A stretch of DNA of 64,000 nt. Origin: Sabethes cyaneus (lineage: Eukaryota; Arthropoda; Insecta; Diptera; Culicidae). Positions within the stretch are counted from its first letter, which is position 1; each line of letters starts with the position of its first letter. Location of the stretch: NCBI RefSeq assembly GCF_943734655.1, contig NC_071354.1:1647001-1711000 (forward strand), given 5' to 3'. The translations under genes were made by a program, and so were the position numbers. The notes under the pieces are model-generated. The model did no database searches and had not been told where the DNA came from. It saw only the letters and a program-made list of their open reading frames with translations. Positions 44,501 through 56,001 of this stretch are shown one piece after another.

Positions 44501-47500
44501 GAACATTTAATTTTGTTTTAAAATATTGACTAGTTTCTAAATTTTTATCTTTCAACCAATAATTGTACTAACATGATAAAGCTCACGCATAATCGGCGTT
44601 TGATAGTGCTATTGCCGACTGATAATAAATTCACACCAACTGTAAAGACCACAAACGACTTGCATTAATAGGCTATATTTCTGAATATTTTCAATATTTT
44701 TAAAAAGAAAAACATTTTGTATATTTGCCCTTACGATTCAATGCATTAGAGGATCCCAGAAGCTTCGTTTCAGATCATGTTTACGAAGATGCAGTCTATG
44801 CTTTGAGTGAACGCAGAGCTACATTATTATTCTTATTTAGCAACTTCCTAAGAGCATCTGTAACGCACAAATAGCAATACAGCAGCTCTCTTTTATATTT
44901 ATAATAGTGTAATAACGGTGCTTGGGATGCCTTTTAGCATACAAACTGTAAGTATGTTTTATAATTACAATTTTGTAGATTAGAGCAACACAGTTCGTAA
45001 TTATAGAAACCAAAAGATATTTTAAATCAACTCTCTTCTCTAATACCAAATTTAAATAAAAATGCATGCGTAGAAAGCCTAACTGAGAAACATTACGATA
45101 GGTAATTCCTTCTATCGTAAAGCAAAGAAAAACTTTTGAAGTATTTACTGCAAAGATTTAACAACCACCGTCAATTGAAAACAGTCAATAATTGAAAATA
45201 CCGCAAAAGTCAAGCGCATTATAATAAGGACGCCTAGTTTGGCCTTGGTTTTTAAAAAATGCCAATAATTACCATACGGTTACTCTCTATCATCTATCGT
45301 GCTATTTTGACCCATTTATTCTTTTCGAAAATTACTGGAATCAACGCTAATGATATTATGTTTCCAATAAGACGGTGCAATAAACTTTGTCTACTTTACA
45401 TTGCATTGTTGGTCATAGTGGTGTAGATAATTTTATAAGTCAATAATTAACCGACATGACCCACAAAAGATGCCACGATAACCTTTCATTCTTCAGTTTG
45501 TCTATTTGTTCACGATAGTTAAAGTTTTATCCGATACGTTCTCTTGAGTTATTTAAATTTGCTCCAGATACGCTAGTGCAAAAATAGATGATGGTCATTT
45601 TAGCATTTTTACTGTTTACGCTTTGCCAAGGAACACTGTAAACACTATAAACAAAAGAAAAATCGTTCGCAGATCATTATGGAACAGTTCATAATGATCC
45701 AGGAATGGTGTTTATCTTTTCAACTGATACGGACAAAACACCGCGTTGAATTGCTTACTTGAAGTAGCCGTTTGGAAGAAGAAAAGCTCAGAAATGCATT
45801 TCTAGCGGAAGCAGTAGACCCACTTGTACGCTATGCCTTGTTGGTAGGTTCTCTCTACACACATCTGCTTTGCAACGTAAATAATAATTGCTGCCATTAT
45901 GGAAAACAATCAAGCCATCATTAGCCCACCAATACTGGACCTGCGAAGTACACACTAGGTTTTGAGCAGCGTAAACTCTGTGTCGTTGCCTACCGTATGC
46001 GTACTTGTGGTATCCGTTAGGTCACTGCCACTGCGAATCAGAATTGCTTCACGTTAGTGTGTTTGTATGCTCACACACCCTAAACATATCGTGTTTTTCC
46101 TTGGTTCAAAATCAACACGGCTGCTCTGGCAGTCATTATCATTGGCTACGATTATTATTGCAGCATCGCTCCACTCAGTCTGCCACGGGACAGCGGAACT
46201 CGCTCCCAGCAAGAATTATTCATCCATCATTAAAGTAATTTCAGCAGATAGCCAACACAGAAGGGGAATCGCATTGAAAATGCGTTCAATCGATTTTTTT
46301 TTCATTGTCTGTGAGTTTCTAAAATAGTCCCTTTTCCGAGGAATGTTTGCTTGCCCTGATTTAGGAGTATGTGTTACCGTTTGAGTAACTTTTCCAGCAC
46401 TGACCTGACCGTGTCGTGTCTGCTGGTCTACCGAGCTGAATCGATCAATCCAAATTAGCAGTAGCGGAGAACGAAACTCCGACCGGAAATGTTCTTCTTT
46501 CAAGCTCTTCGATCGCCACTCTCTTTCTTTTGTGGCCAAGCGGGGATTTGTGGCTCAAGGAAATCACTCCGATGCTGCTACGGTTGGTTGTGGAACGCTA
46601 ATTCCTTTTTTATTTTTTATTTTTTTATGTTTGCCCAGATGATGATGATTGAACAGAAGACTTCGCGATATTGATGCGATTTGGCTTCCTCCGTTCAGAT
46701 CGATGGGAACACGCTGCCGTAATTATATTTACGGATGTAAAGTTTTAAATCAATGGAACATAGATAAGTAGAAAACTACTGCTAGACATTCCACCCAGCG
46801 TAGAATGGGTTAACTGTTGATAGCATTCCCAGCCTTAAAGTAGTTTTTCTTTGCTTTGATTTGATCAAAGCGATTAAAAAGATGGCCGCAGTAGTTGTAA
46901 AACTGAAAACACGTTAATCATTCAATCAACTAACGTAATCAAATTTAACATTAGATGAATTTTCCACCAATCAATCAACCATCTCAAGCACATACGACTA
47001 CCACTCCGTGCCGGTCCGTAGCTCAATTTAATTAAAAATTGAATAAAAAGCAAAAACATCACCGGTTATTACGTAACTGCAACTACCGAAGTGGCGAGTC
47101 CAAATGAACCAGTAAATTAGGCTCTATAAAATGCCCATAACAAATCATCTGTAAAACATCACCAGCCTCACATAAGACAATCGTACATCGTAGGACCGAC
47201 ACGAATCGTCATCATTACCACCAACACCATCATCATCATCATCATCATCACCGTCGCCGTCATTATCATTGCCAACAAGATCTTCGTGGGATTCTTCCTC
47301 ATGCATTGGTCTGACGCGGTCGGCTGTCATTAGCTCATTATTATTGATTGACTGTCAAAAATAGTTTTACCGACTCCGGCCGACCTGTGGCAGCTGGCTG
47401 GAATGTGGCACCGTAAAGGTCACGACCACCGCGCTGAGATGGGCTGGGATGAAATGGGATGGGATGGGATTTCCGTCTAATGGCACATATCCATCCATTG

Positions 47501-50124
47501 AATTATGACTCCGGCAAATCATGTAGAATTATTCAATCATAGTTCTACCGACACCGTCAAGGATGAATGTAGAACCGAAAATTGAATAGACGTAGCCACC
47601 GTGGCTGCCAAGGGCTGTAATTACGAGCTCGCTGGTGGGGTTTTACCTCCGGGTGAAGAATGAAGATGTTTGCCTTTTGTACCGGGCCTGTGCTTGGGCC
47701 TGATGAGAGGTTACTCAACCAAATGTGTGGATTTTCGGTAGTCCGACTGAAAGACAGCCAACGGGAATGCTGCTGCTAATCGAGTTTTCAGCTCGTGAAC
47801 TTTGAATTCAAGATTCCATGGTTTTAATTGAATGGTTGCAATTTCAATCACGTTGTTCGTTTTAATTTTGGTTTTCAAATAAATATCAATTTATTGGTTG
47901 GAAAACCATAATCAAGCAATACTTAAAGATCACAAACGAAGCGCAAGAAACCATAAAACCAACATCAAGTAGTGGCATAGAACTAATGGTCGTAAATCTA
48001 CCGAACAATTAAAGAAAATTAAGTATTGTACTTAGAATGTACGGCGATCGTCAAACATCACATCTGTTTAAAAGTGCCTATTCATCAGATCGTTATATTG
48101 GAGTTCAGTTCATACCACATACCTACATCCACATACAAACACGCATCATCACCGTACGTCCGGAAGATGAAGTCGGCGGGCGTAAAACAATTCACAAACA
48201 TCCTCGGTCACCGTCATAACCGTGTTATGCCAGTAAAGAAGCGAAAATATTCGGCCGCGCTTCCAATAATGAATAATGCATTATCCAGCGCGCCCACCGA
48301 AACACAGGGACAATCGGGCGACGAACCCCGGGTCGGATTCTTCGCCTTCGTCTTGTTGTTTCGCTGTGCCGTTGTGTAATATAATTAGGAATAACTGACG
48401 CGGGCCGGTTGCCTCCTTGCCGTGCAATGCGTTGCATGTGTTCGGAATCAGTTTTGTGCCGGGCCGGACACCAGCAGCAAAAGCAAAAGGTTATGCCTTT
48501 TTTTACAACCTTCACGAGGATTTTATTACCCTCCTGGATTCGGGCTGTCTTGTGGCACGTCCATCGCTCGCCGTACCGGGGACAGACTGTGGCAGCACGT
48601 TGAGAGGTAAAAACAATTACGTCGCTCGCCGAACAGTGTGGGTTTCTCGCTTGATCAATTCTGGAGCGTTCCCGGAGCGCAGCAGCAGCGGAACAGTTGC
48701 ACCAGCATCGCAAAAAAATCAAGACAGGCACATCCACATTTACAATCTTCTGTTTATTAATGTTCATTTCTTGCGCGTTTTCCGTTAGGTGAAGCATTAT
48801 CCGCTTGCTTGGTCTCTTCAGTGTCTACTTTTTATGATTTTTAAATTGTTTGGAATATTCAACAAAACTTATCTGATTATGCTTGGTACTGAATTCATTA
48901 AATTTATGATTATTTCCTATATTACGAACCAACGAAACATGTATTTTTTTGCGAAACTCTAAAACTTTTCAACAAATTGCGCTAACAATAAATTAATTGT
49001 ATGAGCCTTTTGTTAAACTAATCAACGAGAAAGCAGTTTCAGTTAAGCATGCTTCATGAAGAACCGAACTCTGTTCAAGCGGACAAACCGCAAACATTTT
49101 GCACAACGCGCTTGATTTCGTCGGTTGCACGCTTCTTGGAGACAAGAGAGCTGTCAAATTATTCCCGTCGGAACGATGAAGTTTGCAAAATGCGTAACTA
49201 TTTTCAACCATCGTACGTCGAAAGGCTCCTCAAAGAAGCTGTCAATCATGCGATCGATGAAATTAGCTACGGCTCCGGGTTTCTAACGCCGGTGGACGCA
49301 GTTGTCACGTCACTTGGCCCTGTTAACTTGTAAAAGTGAGAATTATTTCTAATTAAAAAACTTTCCCCGTTCCCATAGTGTCTAATGGATGTGCTTCGAG
49401 GTTTAAATTGGAAGCTCAATCATCCGTGTTCAGTCTGTCCGAACCATAGAAGCCACTGATCGACAGGTGGGCGTGATACAAACTGGGTGCAGCCACCGTC
49501 CAACGGTCGGCCGGTGAGTGGATGGCCGGAACAATCGATTCAGGTACGGTCGCTACTCACGGAGGCTGTGTCTAATTCTGCTGCTTCAGGCAGCCCGAAA
49601 AGTTTGACAGCCGCGCTTCCATTATGATGGAAGATGTATCTTTTTTTACCTCCCTGCTATCCCCGCAATCAGTTTCGGTAGCCAGGTCAAACAAGCCGGG
49701 ATGTTTTACGGGAATCGAGGCTGGGGCATGGGAAAACAAGCAAGCATTTAAAAAGTTCAGCACCGATAGGTATTTGTTAAGGGTGAGCTACGTGTAAGTA
49801 CAGAACAACGGTAACGGTGTATTTTTTAGTTTGCTGTTGCAATTTTAAGTCTATTCTTTCAGATTAAGATAATTGGTATGACGTTTCGTTGATGTTCAAT
49901 ACCCCAAAGCTAACCTAAGTGGAAAAGTTTTTCTCATAGCCGCGGGTTTGACGGTACAAAATAAATGTTGTTCCGTTATTGACCGAAACGTTCGTAAAAA
50001 AAATAATAAATTTCTCAAGTGTTAAATTTAATACAAATCTGGAAGAATATTTTTAAATGCTTGAACCGTAACGCTTGGAAATTTCATTAAAAACAATCTA
50101 AAGTTTGCTGTAAAAATGATTTAT
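41541..50124. other. 8.6 kb of mostly unique noncoding DNA
   Basis: No TE termini, no recognisable exon. GC-balanced islands around 42600-43250, 46000-46700 and 47140-48800 have overlapping frames on both strands (for example 48225-48797 minus, 190 codons, against 48417-48788 plus) without domains. Simple repeats: (CAT)n at 47227-47250 and GGGAT units at 47443-47472. A 94-codon plus frame at 49049-49333 (ends ...VDAVVTSLGPVNL) is the most protein-like of this stretch but unrecognised. The block is the longest TE-poor part of the window and the best place for host regulatory DNA. Confidence 0.4.
47227..47250. repeat. (CAT)n microsatellite
   Basis: About eight CATs in a row. On the minus strand it yields the Asp-rich stretch in a 61-codon frame (47145-47330), which is an artefact of the repeat. 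Confidence 0.9.
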
Positions 50125-50129
50125 GGAAT

Positions 50130-50262
50130 GTCAATCCCGGCGTAATGATTAGCATTCATGCCTCTCACGCTAAGGACCCGGGTTCAAATCCCAACCCCGC
50201 AGAAGTCACGACTAACCTAAGCTATTAAAGTTATTATATAATCAAATAAAATAAAAAAAATA
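50130..50262 (+). mobile_element. tRNA-derived SINE
   Basis: CCGGCGTAATGATTAGCATT (50137 on) gives an A-box region, and CCCGGGTTCAAATCCC (about 50178-50193) a B box, with CTCTCAC between them as in a tRNA-Glu anticodon arm. It is not a functional tRNA: arms do not pair into a closed acceptor stem. Downstream GTCACGACTAACCTAAGC and an A/T-rich tail (to about 50262, TAAAATAAAAAAAATAC) complete a SINE-like layout. Derivation from tRNA-Glu is inference from overall resemblance. No clear target duplication was identified. Confidence 0.6.
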
Positions 50263-52662
50263 CACTGCTGCGAATTCAAATAGTACTGCTTTCTCCATGA
50301 ATTAAATCACGAAATCATAAAGCTTAAAAGTCGATGATATCATCACTCAACCGACATACTACTGTAGTCAAAAACGGGAGTTGTGCAGCATATGCGCATT
50401 CAATTTTGTTGTGCATATTAATATTATAGGTGGATAAAATCAACCCGCCATCGAATTTTTGCAATTTATTGCGGTTTAACATGCAACTGTGAGAATATGA
50501 ATTTTGATTGTTGCACCGTATTGTATTGCTACGCCCCACGTGTGGTAAGTTTATAAGAGATGTGGCGCAGCTAACTAGTTTTATCGTGGTTATATATACA
50601 ACAACAATAAATTTCATTTATTAACACTTTTATTGTAGTTTTATACCTACTTAGCAATAAGTAGTTTTGAGTTGAATCATCTTGGTATTGCGCAATACCA
50701 TGATGAAACCAGTGTAAATGATTAATATCGTCATAAAACCTTTATAAAATTCAAAAAAAGCCAAGCTGCTTTCGTATTGTTACTTGGGGTTGGGGTGTTG
50801 TTTTGCCACAATTCTGATCTCAAGCGTGGCATAATACTCAAACAATTATCTTTATAGATTGACTAATCCAAAGAAAACAGTGAGTACAACTTTGGTTCGA
50901 GCGGACATCATCCTTAATTGTTTTTTATGGTCTCTCGACCTTCCTTGAGTCCCTTGTACCAATCAAAAGTCCTCGAACGTGACACATAATTATCTCCTAG
51001 AGCTTATTGCAACATTTCAAACATTTTCGTGCGCTTATTTAGTTTGGAACACTAAATTTAATACAAAATTTGTTGATCGGTTCATCTTAAAAAGAATGCT
51101 GCTTTGCAAAAAGTAGCACACCAAACTGCTCTGTATTATAAACACAATAATGACGCGATTGTTTTCTAATCTGACGTAAACATAACAATTAGTTGTATCA
51201 TCATAAAAATAATAATGGTAATGCTAGAAACTCGTTTGGTTCGAAATTATGGAGTTCTGGAATTTTTTGATTAGGTAACACGAGATCATGAATAAAACTT
51301 CGTGATCTTGTGTTGTCTTTGTTCTGCAAGAGGCTCATGGTGTCATAAACATGATAATTATTCATTGTGCGTTTTCATAAAAAATATGCTAGGATCTTGA
51401 AACCATGAATCATTTTTCTTATTTTGGTGATTGAATTTACCACTGTAGAGTGGAATGAATCAGTAAATGTTTGTTCTAAAAATATTTTTGAATTACTCAA
51501 TTTATATAAATTTACCAGTTGGGTCAAAACCTTAATAAATGCCGAACATAAAAGCGCCTACAGTTGGCATTTGAATAGCAGAGTAGTTGCAATATAATTC
51601 AGTGTGGATATAGCTAAAGATGGAGTTATACTTTTTTTTATGAAGGACGTTAATAGCTGCGTTGAGACGTTGATGATAACGCAATTTTCTGAATTCTCTG
51701 ACGGGATCAAATTATAATATAACCCGAACGTAAAAGCGCTAACAATTATAGTTTTATTTTGTATAAGAGGCCTTGAAGCAAGAGAATGCATATTAACGCG
51801 TCTAATGGGCACTTTAAGATGGGAATGATGATAAAGCTATAGAGAATTATAAGCTTAGGAACATTAATGTTAACACTAATACTGATTGTTATAACTTTTG
51901 CGCTAATCTCGAGTTTCTACGAATTCTTGTGTAAACCAACAATTCACTGATTGGATCAAATTTTAAATCGATGCAAACGTGAAGGTGCTAATATCTAAAG
52001 TGTTTTACTTAAATAAATTGTAACAAAAATGATGTGGTTCAAAGCTGAACTTTATCTATTTTTACATTTCATATTGAGATAACAGAATCCAAGATGCTTC
52101 GTGAATGATTCTCTCAAAACATCAAATGATTACCCAAATTTGGGTTTTATCACACTCTTATGATGACATTTAAGACCAAAATTGCTCTTGAAGACGACCA
52201 TAAGGGTACAATAAAACTCACATTGTTGCTTAGGTATATATATTTTATAACTAAGGAAGTAACAAAAAATATTGATTCCAGTAATAATATTCGTATTCAA
52301 GTAATCGTCATTTTCCAAGATGCTTTCAAAAATTGACCGCGTTAGCGTGATATTAGATTAGATTAGACATTTAATAGCTAGGAAAGCGCTTGGAACTTTC
52401 TATTTATAGTTTTTAGAGGCTGTATCATTCACAAAAGCTTTACAGTAATACTGAACTATCCAACTTGCAATGTAGGATCCTTTTCAAAACGCTAAGAAGA
52501 ACAGCCGATTTGTCTATATTGCGAGCACAATCAGGCTTTTCAGAAATCTGTCGTAATTAGTTTACCAATGACAGTTCTGGAAGTGATTTCGAATCTTAAT
52601 AGAATCAGGCCATTCAATGTCAAGTGCCTTAAGCCTGGGTTTATTCTCAGGCCTCTCATTAC
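50263..52662. other. AT-rich noncoding DNA with a degenerate repeat
   Basis: No gene seen. Small palindrome GGTATTGCGCAATACC at 50684-50699. A block of about 45 bp (GGATCAAATT...GAACGTAAAAGCGCTAA) occurs three times in degenerate form near 51520, 51708 and 51953, suggesting an old tandem array with units of about 190-245 bp. Confidence 0.45.
51515..51995 (+). repeat. three degenerate direct repeats
   Basis: Copies near 51519-51556, 51707-51746 and 51951-51990 share (G/A)GATCAAA, a TAA-rich spacer and (C/G)AACGTAAAAGCGCTAA with substitutions. Spacing is uneven. Family unknown. Confidence 0.5.
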
Positions 52663-52785
52663 CCTTTCTTCAGTGGCGACTCGTGGGGGTTTAGCTTACC
52701 TGTTCAACAAGCGAAAAATACAAATTCATACGCAGCTTTTTTTTTATTATCGCATTTCTATATTTTAATCATAAAACAAACATTA

Positions 52786-52961
52786 GGGATATTCACCGTA
52801 GCGCTTGCTATGTTGCGTAAACGGTGTATTTGGTGTATATACTGCCGCAATTCGCATTGCAGTTCCAGTTTCTATGGAGATGAAACTGTTATGCGAGTAT
52901 CGGCAGTATAAATACGTAATACTCCGTATTCGCAACATAGCAAGTGCTACGTGAATATCCC
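52786..52961. mobile_element. foldback MITE, 176 bp, TA target site
   Basis: Starts GGGATATTCACCGTAGCGC, ends with its inverted counterpart GTGAATATCCC; TA flanks both sides (52784-52785, 52962-52963). The arms pair over about 80 bases each with modest mismatch (CTTGCTATGTTGCG, TATACTGCCG and CTCGCAT/ATTCGCAT blocks), so nearly the whole element is one hairpin. Inserted in the hAT-type element around it, so it is younger than that element. Confidence 0.9.
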
Positions 52962-53151
52962 TATTTATTTAAATAACAACGGAATACGACGGTTTACTTT
53001 ATCAGCAAACTCGTCTCTGAATTTTAATTACGAACCGAAAACTTTTCGTTCAATTTACCTATTGAACCAAATTCAAGAATTACCACCTTACTGCCCACAC
53101 CTTATTGCGCGCACAAGCCCACATCACACGCACCACAAGCAACAAGCAATA

Positions 53152-53620
53152 TGCGTAAGTTGTTCAATGCTAAAGATGAACGAGTTAATGAGAAAATTTT
53201 GCGAATAATGCATGCCAAATTGCCAACCGCGCTCTATTTGCTAATCCCCTTCGTACCAGTTCCTGGTGCTAATCTCTAAAGCAACGTTCAAACGTCGTGC
53301 TGAACGTTTTACTCATTAGCTTCCAACTAAATAAAATATGGAATCAAAGCGCAGGCCATAGGGATATGTGGTAGTAAGTTGTTCAATGCTGAAGATGAAC
53401 GAGACTATAAAGCGCCCGCGCTTTCGAGTAAAAGCTGTGTCACATTCTCTTTTTATCTCCTTCGTACCAACACATTGTCCCTGGTACTAATTCAGTATCA
53501 AGAATCGATACCAGGAATAATGTGCTGGTATGCTTGCGCATTGAGATCTCTAAAGCAACGTTCAAATGTCGTGTTGAACGGTTTGCTCATCAGCTTCGTA
53601 ACTAAACTAAATTCGTATTG
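53152..53620 (+). repeat. diverged internal duplication within hAT element
   Basis: TAAGTTGTTCAATGCT(A/G)AAGATGAACGAG at 53156 and 53370, and TCTAAAGCAACGTTCAAA(C/T)GTCGTG at 53274 and 53550, are in the same order. The second copy carries extra DNA whose ends pair as a hairpin (ACCAACACATTGTCCCTGGTA near 53468, inverse near 53513-53533; 18 of 21 positions). Confidence 0.8.
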
Positions 53621-53723
53621 CACTGCATATGCGTCGGTTCAAACGAAATTTTGTCGGGCTGAATTTTGTTTGCCTGTCCTATGAACAGGTTGAACATGCG
53701 GACGAGTCGCCACTGCCTTTCTT

Positions 53724-54316
53724 TATGCTGAATTCTTTATTACCCCGATGAAGCTTCTTGACAGTGCAAAAATCACTGTTATAGTTCAAGTGCACTGATC
53801 AGAAGAACGCAATGAGTCCTCACTAGGGACAGTTGTAATATGGGATAATATTGGCAGTTCGACACGAGTGGGCAAAGTAGAGCAAGCTTTGAAGGAAGGG
53901 CAATCTTAATACACAAGGACGCATAAAAATTATAGAACCTTATCGTTCGTTCAATAGCGATAATGGCATAAAGAAATGCAGTGCAGGTTACAGCATCACA
54001 ATAGATTAACGATACTGGTCGCAGTGACGAGTCCATACAGGAAAAAGAGTGTTGCAGGAGAAATAATATCAGCCACTTACTGCCGGAAACTTCGGCTATA
54101 AAGGCGTTGGATGAGCCTGACAAGCAAAAAGAAGTATCCCAATCTAATGTTAATGCTAAGCCAATATTTTTAATTAGTTTGCTCGATTGGAGAGCCCAAT
54201 TTTGCCTATAAGCAAAACAAGTCTATCACAGTATATAGGTCTTTTTTCCCCTGCGCTAAGACCGTATGTCTACCCAGAGAAAATGTTTTCTGTAGCTTCT
54301 TCAGCCGATTTGTGGC
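53724..54316. other. noncoding DNA
   Basis: A 114-codon minus frame (53779-54123) has hydrophobic stretches but no recognisable family. No repeat or TE mark. Confidence 0.4.
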
Positions 54317-54318
54317 CT

Positions 54319-54774
<456 letters not shown>

Positions 54775-54776
54775 CT

Positions 54777-55204
54777 CTGAACACTCAATTAGAGAGACAG
54801 TAAACTGATGAATCAATACCTTTCTTGGTGACGTAGACACGAATTTTTGAGCTTTGTCTCGAAATAGATGAGGTCCTTTTGTTTGAGATCCCTATCTTTC
54901 CAAACAATATACTTTGCGTACTTCTAGTTGCAGCAACCTTTCCACGACTGAAATTAGTCATATATCGGTTAGAGCAACTGGCTTGTAACATTTTTGTTCA
55001 AAAATATGTTTAAATGCTTTTAGAATGCGAATAAAGGGCACAATATACTTATAATACTTATATGTTAATAGTTTTCGATAATAAGTACTTTTGCGTGTAA
55101 AAAATATAAAATATATTTGAGTTTGGATAAGAGTAAGTGTTTGACACGAGAAATAATTAATTGGATGAACTGGAAAATTTCGATATGTAGGCCAAACATA
55201 TATC
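54777..55204. other. noncoding AT-rich DNA
   Basis: No repeat shared with elsewhere in the window and no domain in its short minus frames. Confidence 0.4.
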
Positions 55205-55283
55205 GAGTTATTCAATAACAGGTTAGAATCGAACCCACGTCTCTCGCCGGTCGTAGTGTAATACCTCTACACCACCGCACCAT
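55205..55283 (-). mobile_element. tRNA-like sequence, probably SINE head
   Basis: On the minus strand GGTGCGGTGGTGTAGAGGTA (from 55283) resembles an A box and GTGGGTTCGATTCTAAC (near 55211-55227) a B box at tRNA-like spacing. The acceptor and anticodon arms do not pair well, so a genuine tRNA gene is unlikely; a tRNA-derived SINE head or a tRNA relic fits better. No target duplication seen. Confidence 0.4.
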
Positions 55284-55633
55284 TTTATTATGTAAACTAA
55301 CATCCCTTTTTATTGCTCTTTATTTATCCAATTTTATCCTTCCACACACGCACCGCACATTTGCTCAGCGGCAGTATTGGTTTTGTGTGAGAGATCTTTC
55401 TTTTTGCCGCAGAGAAGATAAACAGTTATCTGCTCGGGCAGGGCGGTAGAAATAGGCGGTGAATTATTAGATGCATTTAACGCTGTTTTTTAAATATATT
55501 AAAAAATAACTACATCACATGATGTAGGTTAACAAACTTCAGTTTCCAGGAAAATGGACCTTGAATATTTTATGGCAAAGCTATTTCTGCTGTCTCAATA
55601 CCTTTCAAGTGTTGCTGCTCGCACACTATTGAC
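55284..55633. other. noncoding DNA between tRNA-like block and MITE copy 2
   Basis: Short GC-balanced stretch with no open frame or repeat of note. Confidence 0.4.
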
Positions 55634-55635
55634 TA

Positions 55636-55999
55636 CCCAGCTAGCATTTTCATGTGTATAAAAAAGGTAAAAATCAGCATTACGTACAGATATACATGCT
55701 AAATAAATCGTATTACATGCGCCCGTATTATTTTGGAGGCGATATACGTGATTACGAGTAATTTTGAGCGTTACGACTATATAAGTATTTATATACGATA
55801 ATATCCGATTAAGCGCGAGTCGCTCCGTACTACTCTACGATTCTGTGCTGAAAATCGTATGTATGTCAGTCATTATCATTATATACGACAAAAAATCAAC
55901 TTGATCCCACTTTGTCCAGGTTTAGTTACGATTTCGAGTTTGTTAGGGGATATTTACGATAGTTTTCGTACATTGATATACGAGTTGGTGCTAGCTGGG
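55636..55999 (+). mobile_element. MITE copy 2, CCCAGCTAGCA ends
   Basis: 364 bp with perfect 11-bp inverted repeats CCCAGCTAGCA / TGCTAGCTGGG and TA on both sides (55634-55635, 56000-56001). Body collinear with copy 1 at 54319-54774 but clearly diverged, so the two are separate old insertions 860 bp apart in the same orientation. No coding, superfamily undetermined. Confidence 0.9.
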
Positions 56000-56001
56000 T
56001 A

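Larger units (their letters stand above)
52671..53715. mobile_element. hAT-type non-autonomous element, 1045 bp
   Basis: CCTTTCTT at 52663-52670 and 53716-53723 is a perfect 8-bp target duplication. The ends share the 14-bp inverted repeat CAGTGGCGACTCGT, and a second inverted block ACCTGTTCA lies just inside each end (52698; minus strand near 53681). CAGTGG-type termini with an 8-bp duplication define hAT. The interior has no transposase; it contains a nested foldback MITE (52786-52961) and a diverged internal duplication (53152-53620). The 101-codon frame at 53379-53684 has no domain. Confidence 0.9.

Noticed and set aside
45313..45340. Repeat shared with 56229 (CGAAAATTACTGGAAT)
   Set aside because: Only about 16 bases agree and the flanks diverge at once; chance cannot be excluded in AT-rich DNA.
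47145..47330. 61-codon minus frame with an Asp run
   Set aside because: The Asp run is the translation of the (CAT)n microsatellite.
48225..48797. 190-codon minus frame
   Set aside because: Overlaps frames of similar size on the plus strand, has no recognisable domain, and long frames on both strands are common in GC-balanced unique DNA.
49049..49333. 94-codon plus frame ending in VTSLGPVNL
   Set aside because: The most protein-like small frame in its region, but without homology, transcript evidence or neighbouring exons.
55205..55283. Functional tRNA gene
   Set aside because: A and B boxes are visible but acceptor and anticodon stems do not pair; kept only as a tRNA-like or SINE block.
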